Of a stretch of DNA of 64,000 nt, positions 25,017-32,907 are shown piece after piece (position 1 is the first letter of the stretch; the number at the start of each line of letters is the position of its first letter). The notes under the pieces were generated by a model that saw only the letters and a list, made by a program, of their open reading frames with translations, was not told the DNA's origin and did no database searches. The DNA is taken from assembly GCF_002160325.1 (NCBI RefSeq), contig NZ_NFKJ01000001.1:1-64000 (forward strand). Direction: 5' to 3'. The position numbers and the translations under genes were made by a program. This stretch comes from Lachnoclostridium sp. An181. GTDB taxonomy: Bacteria; Bacillota; Clostridia; Lachnospirales; Lachnospiraceae.

Positions 25017-26193
25017 AAATATTCACTCCTCTGTATCTTGCTATTGCTGCCACATCTTTGTCACCGCGCCCGGAAAGATTGACCACGATAATCTGGTCTT
25101 TTTCCATAGAGGGCGCCAGTTTTTTTGCATAGGCCACTGCATGTGCACTCTCGATGGCAGGGATGATACCTTCCGTGCGTGACAGATACTCAAACGCTTC
25201 CACTGCCTCGCTGTCTGTGACCGGAACATATTGGGCCCTCTTCTCATCTGCCAAAGCCGCATGCTCCGGCCCGATGCCCGGATAATCAAGCCCCGCTGAA
25301 ATAGAGTAAACCGGCGCGATCTGTCCGTATTCATCCTGACAGAAAATGGATTTCATTCCGTGGAAAATCCCTGTACTGCCCTTTGTCATGGTGGCAGCGT
25401 GTTTATCCGTGTCCACTCCAAGTCCTGCCGCCTCACATCCAATCAGGCGTACTTCTTTGTCCGGGATAAACTCAAAGAATGCACCCATGGCATTGCTGCC
25501 GCCTCCTACACAGGCAATGACTGCATCCGGCAGTCTTCCTTCCCTCTCCAAAAGCTGTTCTTTTATTTCCTTTCCAATGACTTTCTGGAAATCGCGCACG
25601 ATCATTGGAAACGGATGCGGTCCCATAACAGAGCCAAGGACATAGAGGGTATCTTCCATCCGGCTTGCCCACTCCCGCATCGTCTCGTTGACTGCATCTT
25701 TCAATGTCTGCGTACCGCTTGTCACTGCGTGCACCTTTGCTCCGAGAAGCTCCATACGGTACACATTGAGCGCCTGCCTGTCCGTGTCTTCCTTTCCCAT
25801 GAAAATCTCACATTCCATACCCATCAACGCTGCCGCTGTTGCGGTTGCCACTCCGTGCTGTCCTGCACCGGTCTCAGCAATCACCCTTGTCTTTCCCATT
25901 TTTTTGGCGAGGAGTACCTGCCCCAGCACATTGTTGATCTTATGTGCCCCGGTGTGGTTTAAATCTTCACGTTTTAGATAGATTTTTGCTCCGCCAAGAT
26001 CTTCGGTCATTTTTTTTGCAAAATAGAGCATGGATGGTCTGCCTGCATAGTTTTTCAAAAGATCCTCCAGCTCCGCCGCAAAAGATGGGTCTTTACTGTA
26101 TGTCTCATATGCATCCTCCAGTTCGTGAATGGCATTCATCAATGTCTCCGGGATATATTGTCCTCCGTATATACCATATCTTCCTTTACTCAT
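25009..26193 (-). CDS. trpB: Tryptophan synthase beta subunit
   Basis: This 394-residue PLP enzyme condenses indole with serine to give tryptophan. The PLP lysine is in [11 protein letters not shown] near residue 87, the phosphate-binding loop is GGGSNAMG near 232-239, and GRGDKD is close to the C terminus. It is a standard-length TrpB1 that works in complex with TrpA. The start overlaps trpF by 8 bases. Confidence 0.98.
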   Translation of the reverse strand: MSKGRYGIYGGQYIPETLMNAIHELEDAYETYSKDPSFAAELEDLLKNYAGRPSMLYFAKKMTEDLGGAKIYLKREDLNHTGAHKINNVLGQVLLAKKMGKTRVIAETGAGQHGVATATAAALMGMECEIFMGKEDTDRQALNVYRMELLGAKVHAVTSGTQTLKDAVNETMREWASRMEDTLYVLGSVMGPHPFPMIVRDFQKVIGKEIKEQLLEREGRLPDAVIACVGGGSNAMGAFFEFIPDKEVRLIGCEAAGLGVDTDKHAATMTKGSTGIFHGMKSIFCQDEYGQIAPVYSISAGLDYPGIGPEHAALADEKRAQYVPVTDSEAVEAFEYLSRTEGIIPAIESAHAVAYAKKLAPSMEKDQIIVVNLSGRGDKDVAAIARYRGVNIYE

Positions 26194-26818
26194 GTTCTTC
26201 TTCCTTTCTGTTTCGCACTAATTCTATGATTCGTTTTACCTTATCTGCATCTTTTTTCCCAGCTGTCTCCACAGAACTGCTGACATCCAGTGCAAACGGC
26301 TGATACGTTTGTATCGCTTCTTCTAAGTTCCTTTCGCTGATGCCTCCTGCCAGAAAAAACGGCTTGGTCATCTTTGGAATCATCGACCAGTCAAAGGTAT
26401 GACCGCTCCCTCCATATTGCTCTTTTTGATATGCATCCAGCAAAAGATAATCACAGGGCAGATGATCGCCTTTTCTGATATCCTTTGTGTTTCGAACACG
26501 GATGGCTTTGATGACAGGTTTGTCTGTAAGTTCTCTAAGATGACGGATATATGTTTCATCTTCATCACCATGAAGTTGGATCCAGTCAAGGATATTTTTG
26601 TCCGCAATTGCGCAGACTTCCTCAAAAGGGGCATTGACAAACACCCCAACTGCTGTAATCTCTGGTTCCAGGAAACTTTTCAATATTTTTGCCTGAGAAA
26701 TATCAATCTGCCGTTTTCCGGGTGCAAACACAAACCCAGCATAATCCGGCTTTTCACGGTTGACGATCCGGATATCTTCCTGTGTACGAAGGCCACATAT
26801 TTTTATCTTCGTTTTCAT
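26186..26818 (-). CDS. trpF: Phosphoribosylanthranilate isomerase
   Basis: The 210-residue barrel isomerises N-(5-phosphoribosyl)anthranilate. Catalytic Cys is in [11 protein letters not shown] at residue 8 and Asp in DYLLLDA near residue 128. The phosphate site is [10 protein letters not shown] and ALDVSSSVE. It is a separate gene here rather than fused to trpC. Its start overlaps trpC by 4 bases. Confidence 0.96.
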   Translation of the reverse strand: MKTKIKICGLRTQEDIRIVNREKPDYAGFVFAPGKRQIDISQAKILKSFLEPEITAVGVFVNAPFEEVCAIADKNILDWIQLHGDEDETYIRHLRELTDKPVIKAIRVRNTKDIRKGDHLPCDYLLLDAYQKEQYGGSGHTFDWSMIPKMTKPFFLAGGISERNLEEAIQTYQPFALDVSSSVETAGKKDADKVKRIIELVRNRKEEEHE

Positions 26819-27600
26819 ATACCCTCCCCTCTAAGAGCCTTGAGAATGGTTTCTTTTTTCTCACTTTTCATGAGTGTTTCCCCAATGAGAACAGCGTCCA
26901 CCTCTTCCTTTTCCAGTTTTTTTACATCTTCTCTTGTCCGGATTCCGCTCTCAGCTACAAAGAGCACTTCTTTGGACACCAATTTGCGCATGTTTATACT
27001 GTTTTTCAAATCCACTGTGAAATCTTTCAAATTGCGGTTGTTTACACCAATGATCCTTGCCCTTGCCTGTAAAGCCATAGATATCTCATCCGCGTCATGT
27101 GCCTCGACAAGTGCGGAAAGTTCCAGGCTTTTGGCAATGTTGAGAAACTCTGTAAGCTCTTCCTTTGTAAGCAGTGCACAGATCAGAAGGATGGCATCCG
27201 CGCCAAGCATCTTTGCCTCATAAATCTGATAGGCATCAACAGTGAAGTCTTTTCTAAGGACCGGGATGGACACAGCTTTTGCAATCTCCTTCAGATAAGT
27301 GTCGGCCCCCAGAAAATACTCCGGTTCTGTCAGACAGGAAATGGCATCTGCTCCTGCCTCTTCATACTCTTTTGCAATGTCAAGATAAGGAAACTTTCTG
27401 GCAATGATCCCTTTGGATGGGGATGCCTTCTTGACCTCACAGATAAAGGACATACCCTTTTTTCTTAGCGCTTTTTCAAAGGGAAAATCCCCCTTTTTTT
27501 CCTGATTGAGCGCCAGTTGTTTGATCTCCTCCAAAGAAAGGATCTGTTTTTTCTTTTCCACCCGCATTCTCGTACTTTTTGCAATTGTCTCAAGAATCAT
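26815..27600 (-). CDS. trpC: Indole-3-glycerol phosphate synthase
   Basis: From the ATG at 27600 with an AAGGAG site the protein has 261 residues, the usual length. It closes the indole ring. Catalytic residues are seen in ICEVKKASPSKG, VLRKDFTVD and LVEAHD, followed by GVNNRNLKDF and FVAESGI. An upstream ATG in the same frame would extend into trpGD and is rejected. Confidence 0.97.
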   Translation of the reverse strand: MILETIAKSTRMRVEKKKQILSLEEIKQLALNQEKKGDFPFEKALRKKGMSFICEVKKASPSKGIIARKFPYLDIAKEYEEAGADAISCLTEPEYFLGADTYLKEIAKAVSIPVLRKDFTVDAYQIYEAKMLGADAILLICALLTKEELTEFLNIAKSLELSALVEAHDADEISMALQARARIIGVNNRNLKDFTVDLKNSINMRKLVSKEVLFVAESGIRTREDVKKLEKEEVDAVLIGETLMKSEKKETILKALRGEGI

Positions 27601-27604
27601 CTTT

Positions 27605-29212
27605 TTACTCCTTATATTCTTTTGTCGCTGCGACAAACTCTTCCAGTTTTTCCAGCGCTTTCCCGCTGTCTATCAGTTCACCCGCCAGTTTGATCCCGTC
27701 TTCAAGGGTGATGCCGTCAATCCCAAGATAAAGGCTCATCCCTGCATTCAACAAAACCACGTCTCTTTTGGGGCCTCTTTCCTTTCCCGAAAGAATGTCC
27801 TTTGTGATCTTTGCATTTTCTTTCGGAGTTCCGCCGACCAGCTCTTCCAGTCTGCTTCTCCTTAATCCAAATTGTTCCGGGGAAATCGTGTAGCTGGTCG
27901 TTTTTCCGAAACGGATCTCACATACTTTTGTCTCACCGGTCAGAGTAATTTCATCCAGACCGTCTGCTCCGCACACAGCCACTCCCCGGACAACGCCGAG
28001 ATTTCCAAGCACTTTTGCCAAGGGCTCCACCAGTTTTTTGTCGTACACACCAAGCAGCTGCATACTAGCTGCCGCTGGATTGGAGAGCGGGCCTAAAATG
28101 TTGAACACGGTTCTTACACCCATCTCTTTTCTCACAGGGGCTGCATACTTCATGGAGGAATGATACACAGGAGCAAACAAGAAACACATTCCCGTACGGT
28201 TTAAAATGGTTTCGTTTTGTTTTGCGTCCAGAGAAACATTGGCTCCCAGGCACTCAAGTACGTCTGCGGCACCGCTTCTGCTGGAAACACTTCTGTTCCC
28301 GTGTTTGGCAACCGGAACACCTCCGGATGCAACCACAAATGCAGAAGTGGTGGAGATATTAAATGTGCCGGCCTCATCTCCTCCGGTTCCCACAATGTCC
28401 ATGACTTCCCGTTTTGGTTTGATCTTGATTCCCTTTTCCCGCATCACTTCCGCAAATGCGGTAATTTCCTCAATGGTTTCTCCACGCATCCGAAGAGCAG
28501 CAAGGAAAGCTCCCATCTGCGCGTTCGTGGCTCTTCCATCCATCATTTCTTCCATCACTTTTTTAGCTGTCTCATAGCTTAAATCCTCTCCCTCCATAAG
28601 AGAATGGATTGCATCTTTCATCTGCAGTTTTTCTTCCCTATTGCATGTTACGGACAGGAAATTTTCCAGTATGTCCATGCCATATTCTGTCAAAATGGAT
28701 TCCGGATGAAATTGAAGTCCGTATACCGGATAAAATTTGTGTGCAACTGCCATGATTTCGCCATCCTCTGACTTTGCTGTCACCTCCAGGTCTTTTGGAA
28801 GCGTCTCCTCTTTGAGAGCCAGGGAGTGATATCTTGCCGCATAAAATTCTTCTTTCAGTCCTCGAAAAAGTGTGCAGGTTTTATTGATTCTTATTTTACT
28901 CTTCTTTCCATGTACCAACGCTTTCGCCGGAGCAATGGTTCCGCCGTACACCTCGCAGACTGCCTGGTGTCCAAGGCAAATGCCAAGAATCGGAATCTTT
29001 CCCTGAAAATGCCGGATGATTTCCTCGCAGATTCCTGCATCCTTTGGGTAGCCGGGACCCGGGGAGAGAACAATGTGAGATGGATTCATCTTTTCAATTT
29101 CCTCTACGCTTATGCCATCGTTCCTTACAACCGAAATATCCGGCTGCAGTGTTCCAAAATATTGAACTAAATTATAAGTAAAGCTGTCATAATTATCTAT
29201 CAATAAAATCAT
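27605..29212 (-). CDS. trpGD: Fused anthranilate synthase glutaminase and anthranilate phosphoribosyltransferase
   Basis: Residues 1 to about 190 are a class I glutamine amidotransferase: nucleophile Cys in GICLGHQAV and His and Glu in FHPESILT. Residues from about 198 are TrpD, with GTGGDEAGTFNIS for PRPP binding and KHGNRSVSSRSGAAD. One 535-residue chain therefore supplies ammonia to TrpE and carries out the next step. The fusion is also known from E. coli and occurs in many Firmicutes. Its start overlaps trpE (ATGA at 29209-29212). Confidence 0.97.
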   Translation of the reverse strand: MILLIDNYDSFTYNLVQYFGTLQPDISVVRNDGISVEEIEKMNPSHIVLSPGPGYPKDAGICEEIIRHFQGKIPILGICLGHQAVCEVYGGTIAPAKALVHGKKSKIRINKTCTLFRGLKEEFYAARYHSLALKEETLPKDLEVTAKSEDGEIMAVAHKFYPVYGLQFHPESILTEYGMDILENFLSVTCNREEKLQMKDAIHSLMEGEDLSYETAKKVMEEMMDGRATNAQMGAFLAALRMRGETIEEITAFAEVMREKGIKIKPKREVMDIVGTGGDEAGTFNISTTSAFVVASGGVPVAKHGNRSVSSRSGAADVLECLGANVSLDAKQNETILNRTGMCFLFAPVYHSSMKYAAPVRKEMGVRTVFNILGPLSNPAAASMQLLGVYDKKLVEPLAKVLGNLGVVRGVAVCGADGLDEITLTGETKVCEIRFGKTTSYTISPEQFGLRRSRLEELVGGTPKENAKITKDILSGKERGPKRDVVLLNAGMSLYLGIDGITLEDGIKLAGELIDSGKALEKLEEFVAATKEYKE

Positions 29213-30672
29213 AATTCTTCTGCCTCCCCTGCTTCCACGACCGCCTGGATGACTGCTGCCGCTTTGTTTGCTGACTCTTCGTATTCCATTTCCGGCACAC
29301 TGTCTGCGACAATGCCGCCTCCTGCCTGCACATAGACGGTATCCCCTTTTTTCACTGCCATTCGAATGGCAATACAGGTGTCCATATTGCCTGTAAAATC
29401 CAGGTACCCGATCGCTCCTCCATAGATTCCGCGCTCTTCCTTTTCCAGCTTTTCAATGATCTGACAGGCGCGTATTTTGGGTGCTCCCGAGAGCGTCCCT
29501 GCTGGCAGTACGGATGCGATAGCATCCAGAGCATCCTTTCCGTCATCGATCTCTCCTTCCACCTGAGAGCAGATATGCATGATTTTGGAATACTGATGTA
29601 TTTCTTTGTATTTTGTCACCTCCACAGAACCAAACTTGCTGATCTTGCCCAAATCATTCCTGCCAAGATCCACAAGCATATCGTGTTCTGCCAATTCTTT
29701 TTCGTCCGACAAAAGTTCTGTCTTTCGTGCATCATCTTCCTCTTTTGTAGCCCCCCTTGGCCTGGAGCCCGCCACTGGAAACGTAGCCAGGCATTCGTGG
29801 TTCAGCCGCACAAGAGTCTCAGGAGAAGTGCTCATCAACTCCTCGTCCTCTGTGTGGAAATATACCATATAAGGGGAAGGGTTTGTTGTTCGTAAAATCC
29901 GGTATGCGGGAAGAATACTATTCTTTGTCTTTGCATGAAACTGCCTGGAAATAACTGCCTGAAAAATATCACCGTTTCGGATATATTCCTTTGTCTTTTC
30001 CACCATCCGGCAATACTCTTCTTTTGAGGTACTGCACTGAAAACAAATTTTTTCTTTTTCCACTACGGACTTTCCATCCCCTTCTTTTTTCAGCATTGCG
30101 GCGAGTCTTTCAATCTCTTTTGCCGCTTTTCCATAATTTTCTATGACATTGTCGGTGTTTATATTTGCAATGAGAAACAGTTTTTGTCTTAAGTGGTCAT
30201 AGGCAATCACTTTGTCAAATAACATCACATCATAGTCCGCAAATCCACCCTTTTTTATCTTGAGAACAGGCTCTTCGTAACCGATCATGGAGTAGGCAAA
30301 ATATCCGACCATTCCACCGGTAAACGGAGGCAGTTCCGGCATCACCGGAGCCTTGTATTCTTTTAAAATATTTCTCAGGACTTCCAGAGGAGTCTCGGTT
30401 CGTTTTATCTCTTTTTTTCCATTTCTTTCTATCGTTACTTCACAGTCCCGGCATGTGATCCGCATCAGAGGATCACACCCCAGAAAAGAGTACCGTCCCC
30501 ATGTTTTTCCTCCCTCCACGCTCTCCAAAAGATAATACCTGCTGCTGTTTTCTGCCAGTTTTTTCAGGATTGCGATAGGAGTTAAAACATCTCCCAAAAA
30601 CTCTTGATAAACAGGAATGACAGAATACGTTTTTGCTAGTTTCCTTGTTGTTTCACAATCTGGTTTTATCAT
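29209..30672 (-). CDS. trpE: Anthranilate synthase component I
   Basis: The protein has 487 residues from the ATG at 30672, behind a GGAAGG site. A longer frame running to 30846 reads through the T-box and terminator and is rejected. TrpE turns chorismate into anthranilate with ammonia from TrpG. The feedback motif LLES (YYLLESVEGG) is present near residue 45, so tryptophan inhibition is expected. Catalytic blocks are SPSPYMVYF-like NPSPYMVYF, GSRPRGATKEED, VDLGRNDLG and GTLSGAPKIRA. It is the first gene of the trp operon and is also controlled by a T-box. Confidence 0.97.
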   Translation of the reverse strand: MIKPDCETTRKLAKTYSVIPVYQEFLGDVLTPIAILKKLAENSSRYYLLESVEGGKTWGRYSFLGCDPLMRITCRDCEVTIERNGKKEIKRTETPLEVLRNILKEYKAPVMPELPPFTGGMVGYFAYSMIGYEEPVLKIKKGGFADYDVMLFDKVIAYDHLRQKLFLIANINTDNVIENYGKAAKEIERLAAMLKKEGDGKSVVEKEKICFQCSTSKEEYCRMVEKTKEYIRNGDIFQAVISRQFHAKTKNSILPAYRILRTTNPSPYMVYFHTEDEELMSTSPETLVRLNHECLATFPVAGSRPRGATKEEDDARKTELLSDEKELAEHDMLVDLGRNDLGKISKFGSVEVTKYKEIHQYSKIMHICSQVEGEIDDGKDALDAIASVLPAGTLSGAPKIRACQIIEKLEKEERGIYGGAIGYLDFTGNMDTCIAIRMAVKKGDTVYVQAGGGIVADSVPEMEYEESANKAAAVIQAVVEAGEAEEL

Positions 30673-30766
30673 GTTTTCCTTCCTTTCCTGAAAGAGTTTG
30701 GTATCTGGATTCTGACCGGAGGATTTTTTCATCGGTAGATGCATCCAAAGGACTTCCTTTTGCAAT

Positions 30767-31085
30767 AAAAAAATCCCCGCCCCACTGGAATCACTTCCAA
30801 TGGGACAGGGACTGGTAATTTCATTGTCTCCTGCGGTGCCACCCATATTGTCTGTCTGTTATCTAATACAGACTTTTGACCACTCTTTCATGTACTATCA
30901 TACATCTCTTGATGGTAACGGCCAAGATACCCGTCAGCGTCTACTCTCCATTTGATTGATTTCAAGCTGCCCTCACAAGTCCATTCAATAGAAACTCTTG
31001 CTGCCGTAATCTCAGCACCTACGGCTCTCTGGAAACAAATATTTCTATCTACTTCTCTTGTTCATCGGTTTTTGTTTTAACTTTG
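30767..31085 (-). promoter_or_regulatory. tRNA-Trp T-box leader with attenuator
   Basis: The leader of trpE carries the T-box sequence GGGTGGCACCGC (30833-30844) that captures the free 3' end of uncharged tRNA. The specifier codon TGG (30981-30983) lies in the context GAATGGACTTGT, opposite the arms ATAGAAA/TTTCTAT and ACAAG/CTTGT of stem I. A strong terminator follows, with arms within 30773-30812 and a seven-T run at 30767-30773. The T-box bases lie just upstream of it and would form the antiterminator. Low charged tRNA-Trp should let transcription into trpE. Bases 30673-30766 are plain leader up to the start codon. Confidence 0.95.
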
Positions 31086-31091
31086 TAAATA

Positions 31092-31119
31092 AGTATAGCG
31101 TAAATATACTAAATGTCAA
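31092..31119 (-). promoter_or_regulatory. trpE: Promoter of the trp operon
   Basis: TTGACA (31114-31119), a 16-base spacer and TATACT (31092-31097) form a near-consensus housekeeping promoter. It lies just downstream of the small gene that follows dinB. Transcription should begin near 31085. Confidence 0.85.
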
Positions 31120-31134
31120 GACATTTTTAGAATT

Positions 31135-31443
31135 TTAGATTTTTTCAATTTTCCATCTTTTATTTTCAGGAAAATACTGCAGCAAAAATAAATACTCCTT
31201 ATTTTCATCATAAGCACTGCATTCATATTCCCAAGTCTGGATGCCTGCATAAAATTGTTCTGTCAAAGAATGTACTTTTATATTTTGCAGTTTTATGATT
31301 TCATCTCCTTCCTGCAGTTTGACAAGCAAAGGGATTGCTCTTCCCTTTGAAGTAAACCAGCAAAGTACCGCTGCGTCGCTAAAACATCTTCTTTTTACAG
31401 GGGATTCCCTTTTTAAAATCGGGGTTCCGTATTCAAATGCCAT
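31135..31443 (-). CDS. Small conserved-looking protein encoded after dinB
   Basis: This 102-residue protein is not recognised. It is soluble with mixed charge, has no membrane segment and starts AFEYGTPILKRESPVKRRCF. The start at the second of two ATGs (31443) has an AAGGAGG site 7 bases upstream. It follows dinB by about 10 bases and so is likely part of the same SOS-regulated transcript. It may assist lesion bypass, but that is only guilt by association. Confidence 0.6.
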   Translation of the reverse strand: MAFEYGTPILKRESPVKRRCFSDAAVLCWFTSKGRAIPLLVKLQEGDEIIKLQNIKVHSLTEQFYAGIQTWEYECSAYDENKEYLFLLQYFPENKRWKIEKI

Positions 31444-31455
31444 CATGCTGCCTCC

Positions 31456-32727
31456 TTACCATAAAACCTTCTCTTCTTCATCCACTGTTCTTTTTTCCCG
31501 ACTTATGCCTCCGGACATATGGTCTATGTGGCTGTCTAAAAAAACTGCTCGTTTTATACTGTCTATCCCATATCTCTTTCGTATTTCATCTATCGCTTGA
31601 TCCAGTTTTTGAAATTTTTCAAAATCTCTTTTCTCAAACAAAACTCTCTGTCTGCCCGTATCTTTTCCCATGATTTTTCCCGCGTACACTCCAAGATGGC
31701 GGATAGGATGACCATCCCATAATTCCTCAAACAATCGGCATGCCTGTTCATAAATTTCTCCTGTCACATCTGTCGCATTCTTCAGACTTCTTTGATGTCC
31801 AAAGTTACGGAAAAAAATATCCTTGATCCGGATTCCAACCTGACCGGTCAAAACTTGTGCATATCTTATGCGGGCAGAAACCGTTTCCGAGAGTGCGAGC
31901 AGAACCTGTTTTGCCAAATCTGCATCTTTCACATCAAAAGGAATGGTTATGGAATTTCCATATCCTTTTTGGATATTTGGAGTTTCCAACACCTTTGAGA
32001 CATCTCTTCCGTTAGCAAAATGCCAAATGATTTCTCCGTGCTTTTTCAGATAAGTCCTCAGTATTTCCAAATCTGTACACGCCAGTTCTCCAATCGTGAA
32101 TATGCCAAGATTTTTCAACTTTCGTTCTGTTGCATCTCCTACGAAAAACAACTCTTTTATGGGCAGATACCAAAGTTTTTCCTTGATTTCTTCGGGATAT
32201 AATGTATGAACAAGATCAGGTTTTCGAAAATCCGATGCCATTTTTGCCAGGGCTTTATTGGAAGAGATGCCGATATTTACCGAAAAGCCAAGTTTTTCCC
32301 GAATTGTTTCTTTAATTTCCCATGCTGCATCTTTTGGATCTGCCCAAAGTTTCTCGCTCCCTGTCATGTCCAAAAATGCCTCATCAATACTGTACTGCTC
32401 TACCCGGTCTGAATATGTCTCCAAAATCCCAAGCATGGCTTTGGAACATTTTTCATACAACTCATAATGAGGTCTTAAGAGGAGAAGATTCGGACACTTT
32501 CGTTTTGCCTCCAAAATGCTCTCTCCTGTATGAATGCCAAATGCCTTTGCCTTTTCTGATTTTGCCAGAATAATTCCGTGCCGCAGCTCTACATCCCCTG
32601 CGACTGCACAAAGTTCTTTTCTAAAATCAGTTTTTCCGCCCAAATGTTTTAGATGATGGACTGCCTCCCAGCTAAGATAAGCGGAATTCACATCAATGTG
32701 AAAGAATCGCTTTTTTGGATTGACCAT
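31456..32727 (-). CDS. dinB: Y-family DNA polymerase (DinB/UmuC-like)
   Basis: The protein has 423 residues from the ATG at 32727, which has a GAGGTG site. The Y-family catalytic acids are in FFHIDVNSAYLSWEA near the start and YSIDEAFLDMT near residue 108. The helix-hairpin-helix region IFTIGELA and a little-finger domain follow. It copies damaged DNA with low fidelity. A LexA/DinR-like box overlaps its promoter, so it should be induced by DNA damage. No beta-clamp motif was identified with certainty. Confidence 0.92.
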   Translation of the reverse strand: MVNPKKRFFHIDVNSAYLSWEAVHHLKHLGGKTDFRKELCAVAGDVELRHGIILAKSEKAKAFGIHTGESILEAKRKCPNLLLLRPHYELYEKCSKAMLGILETYSDRVEQYSIDEAFLDMTGSEKLWADPKDAAWEIKETIREKLGFSVNIGISSNKALAKMASDFRKPDLVHTLYPEEIKEKLWYLPIKELFFVGDATERKLKNLGIFTIGELACTDLEILRTYLKKHGEIIWHFANGRDVSKVLETPNIQKGYGNSITIPFDVKDADLAKQVLLALSETVSARIRYAQVLTGQVGIRIKDIFFRNFGHQRSLKNATDVTGEIYEQACRLFEELWDGHPIRHLGVYAGKIMGKDTGRQRVLFEKRDFEKFQKLDQAIDEIRKRYGIDSIKRAVFLDSHIDHMSGGISREKRTVDEEEKVLW

Positions 32728-32751
32728 ATTTTTCACCTCGTTTTCTCTATT

Positions 32752-32781
32752 ATTATACAGAACATATGTTTGTTTTATCAA
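32752..32781 (-). promoter_or_regulatory. dinB: dinB promoter with LexA (SOS) box
   Basis: TTGATA (32776-32781) and TATAAT (32752-32757) are 18 bases apart on the minus strand. Between them, bases 32760-32771 read GAACATATGTTT on the plus strand, one base from the Gram-positive LexA core GAAC-N4-GTTC. LexA bound there would cover the spacer and block polymerase. Confidence 0.85.
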
Positions 32782-32843
32782 TGGGTAATTGTTTCCAGGA
32801 AATGTGAAATAAAAACATAGTTTTCATATAACTTCTAAAATTG

Positions 32844-32877
32844 AAAAAAGACCTCTGCAAATAAACAGAAGTCTTTT
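32844..32877 (-). terminator. Terminator of the penicillin-binding protein gene
   Basis: Arms 32846-32857 and 32866-32877 pair with one mismatch around an 8-base loop. Read on the minus strand the stem ends in a T run (32844-32849). It lies 30 bases after the PBP stop codon. Confidence 0.75.
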
Positions 32878-32907
32878 CTTGTCATTTCGTATACTGTTTT
32901 GATTGAA

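Noticed and set aside
26399-27223. Plus-strand frame of 274 codons
   Set aside because: Antisense shadow of trpF and trpC, which are unambiguous.
30673-30846. N-terminal extension of TrpE
   Set aside because: The extra 58 codons read through the T-box terminator and leader; the ATG at 30672 has a proper ribosome binding site and gives the normal protein start.
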